A stretch of 33,910 nucleotides of DNA from Didymodactylos carnosus (Eukaryota; Rotifera; Eurotatoria; Philodinida; Philodinidae): contig CAJNOQ010001258.1 of assembly GCA_905250885.1 (NCBI GenBank), forward strand, positions 1 through 33,910, given 5' to 3'. Every line of letters begins with the position of its first letter. Within the stretch, counting starts at the first letter, position 1. The position numbers were made by a program, and so were the translations under genes. The notes beneath the pieces are model-generated. The model did no database searches and was not told the DNA's origin. It worked only from the letters and a program-made list of their open reading frames with translations. This document shows positions 33,797 to 33,910 of the stretch, in pieces.

Positions 33797-33910
33797 ATAT
33801 CCCGATCGGGATATACTCCCAATCGGGATATATATCCCGATTGGGATATCATTTTTTGCAGCAAAATTTTTTTTATATCCCGAACGGGATATAGTTTGAA
33901 ATTATATCCC
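33797..33910. repeat. Island of ATATCCCGATCGGGATAT words, running off the window
   Basis: Begins with an 18-bp perfect palindrome ATATCCCGATCGGGATAT at 33797-33814, followed by further copies in variant form: CCCAATCGGGATAT, ATATCCCGATTGGGATAT and ATATCCCGAACGGGATAT. The last begins again at 33905 and is cut by the window end. It lies in the GABA-B intron upstream of the 33739 exon. Confidence 0.75.

Noticed and set aside
1..33910. tRNA, rRNA, CRISPR, telomeric repeats, prokaryotic-type operons
   Set aside because: No cloverleaf with a convincing T-arm, no regularly spaced direct repeats with unique spacers, and no tandem telomere-type hexamers were seen; the intron-rich genes exclude a prokaryotic source.

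Overview
The window looks like nuclear DNA from an intron-rich, AT-rich invertebrate animal. Genes are split into many short exons with GT-AG introns of mostly 50-150 bases. Three of them encode metazoan protein families: a KDM3-type JmjC histone demethylase, an hnRNP L-type splicing factor, and a class C GPCR of the GABA-B type. Compactness, AT content, Ser/Asn/Gln-rich proteins and splice acceptors hard against start codons suggest a bdelloid rotifer or a similar small invertebrate. This is inference; no taxon marker was seen.

Layout. 1-2230: a terminal-inverted-repeat element (244-588) and a three-exon unknown gene on the minus strand. 3512-3697: a small plus-strand ORF with a possible myristoylation signal. 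4590-5475: two short repeat islands with inverted termini. 7734-11364: KDM3 demethylase, minus strand, 16 exons. 12301-13111: a large foldback inverted repeat. 14950-16181: four-exon Ser/Asn-rich unknown gene, minus strand. 18114-23512: hnRNP L homologue, minus strand, 15 exons, with RRM1 apparently missing and a 595-bp TA-flanked element in an intron. 24480-25860: wreck of a LINE retrotransposon, plus strand. 26595-26892: compound palindrome. 27013-33739: GABA-B receptor subunit 2-like gene, minus strand, 14 exons, with its 5' end outside the window. Its 3.7-kb intron holds a 900-bp foldback and several palindromic-word islands, and another such island lies at the window edge.

The genes do not form a pathway: one is chromatin, one RNA processing, one neuronal signalling, and two are unknown. 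The most unusual content is non-coding. At least seven islands are each built from many forward and inverted copies of one short, usually palindromic, word that differs from island to island. Several have matching termini and two have clear TA duplications. They look like small non-autonomous DNA transposons in which a subterminal motif has multiplied through the element. Larger foldbacks and perfect hairpins sit in introns and intergenic space. No tRNA, rRNA, CRISPR array or prokaryotic-type operon was recognised.
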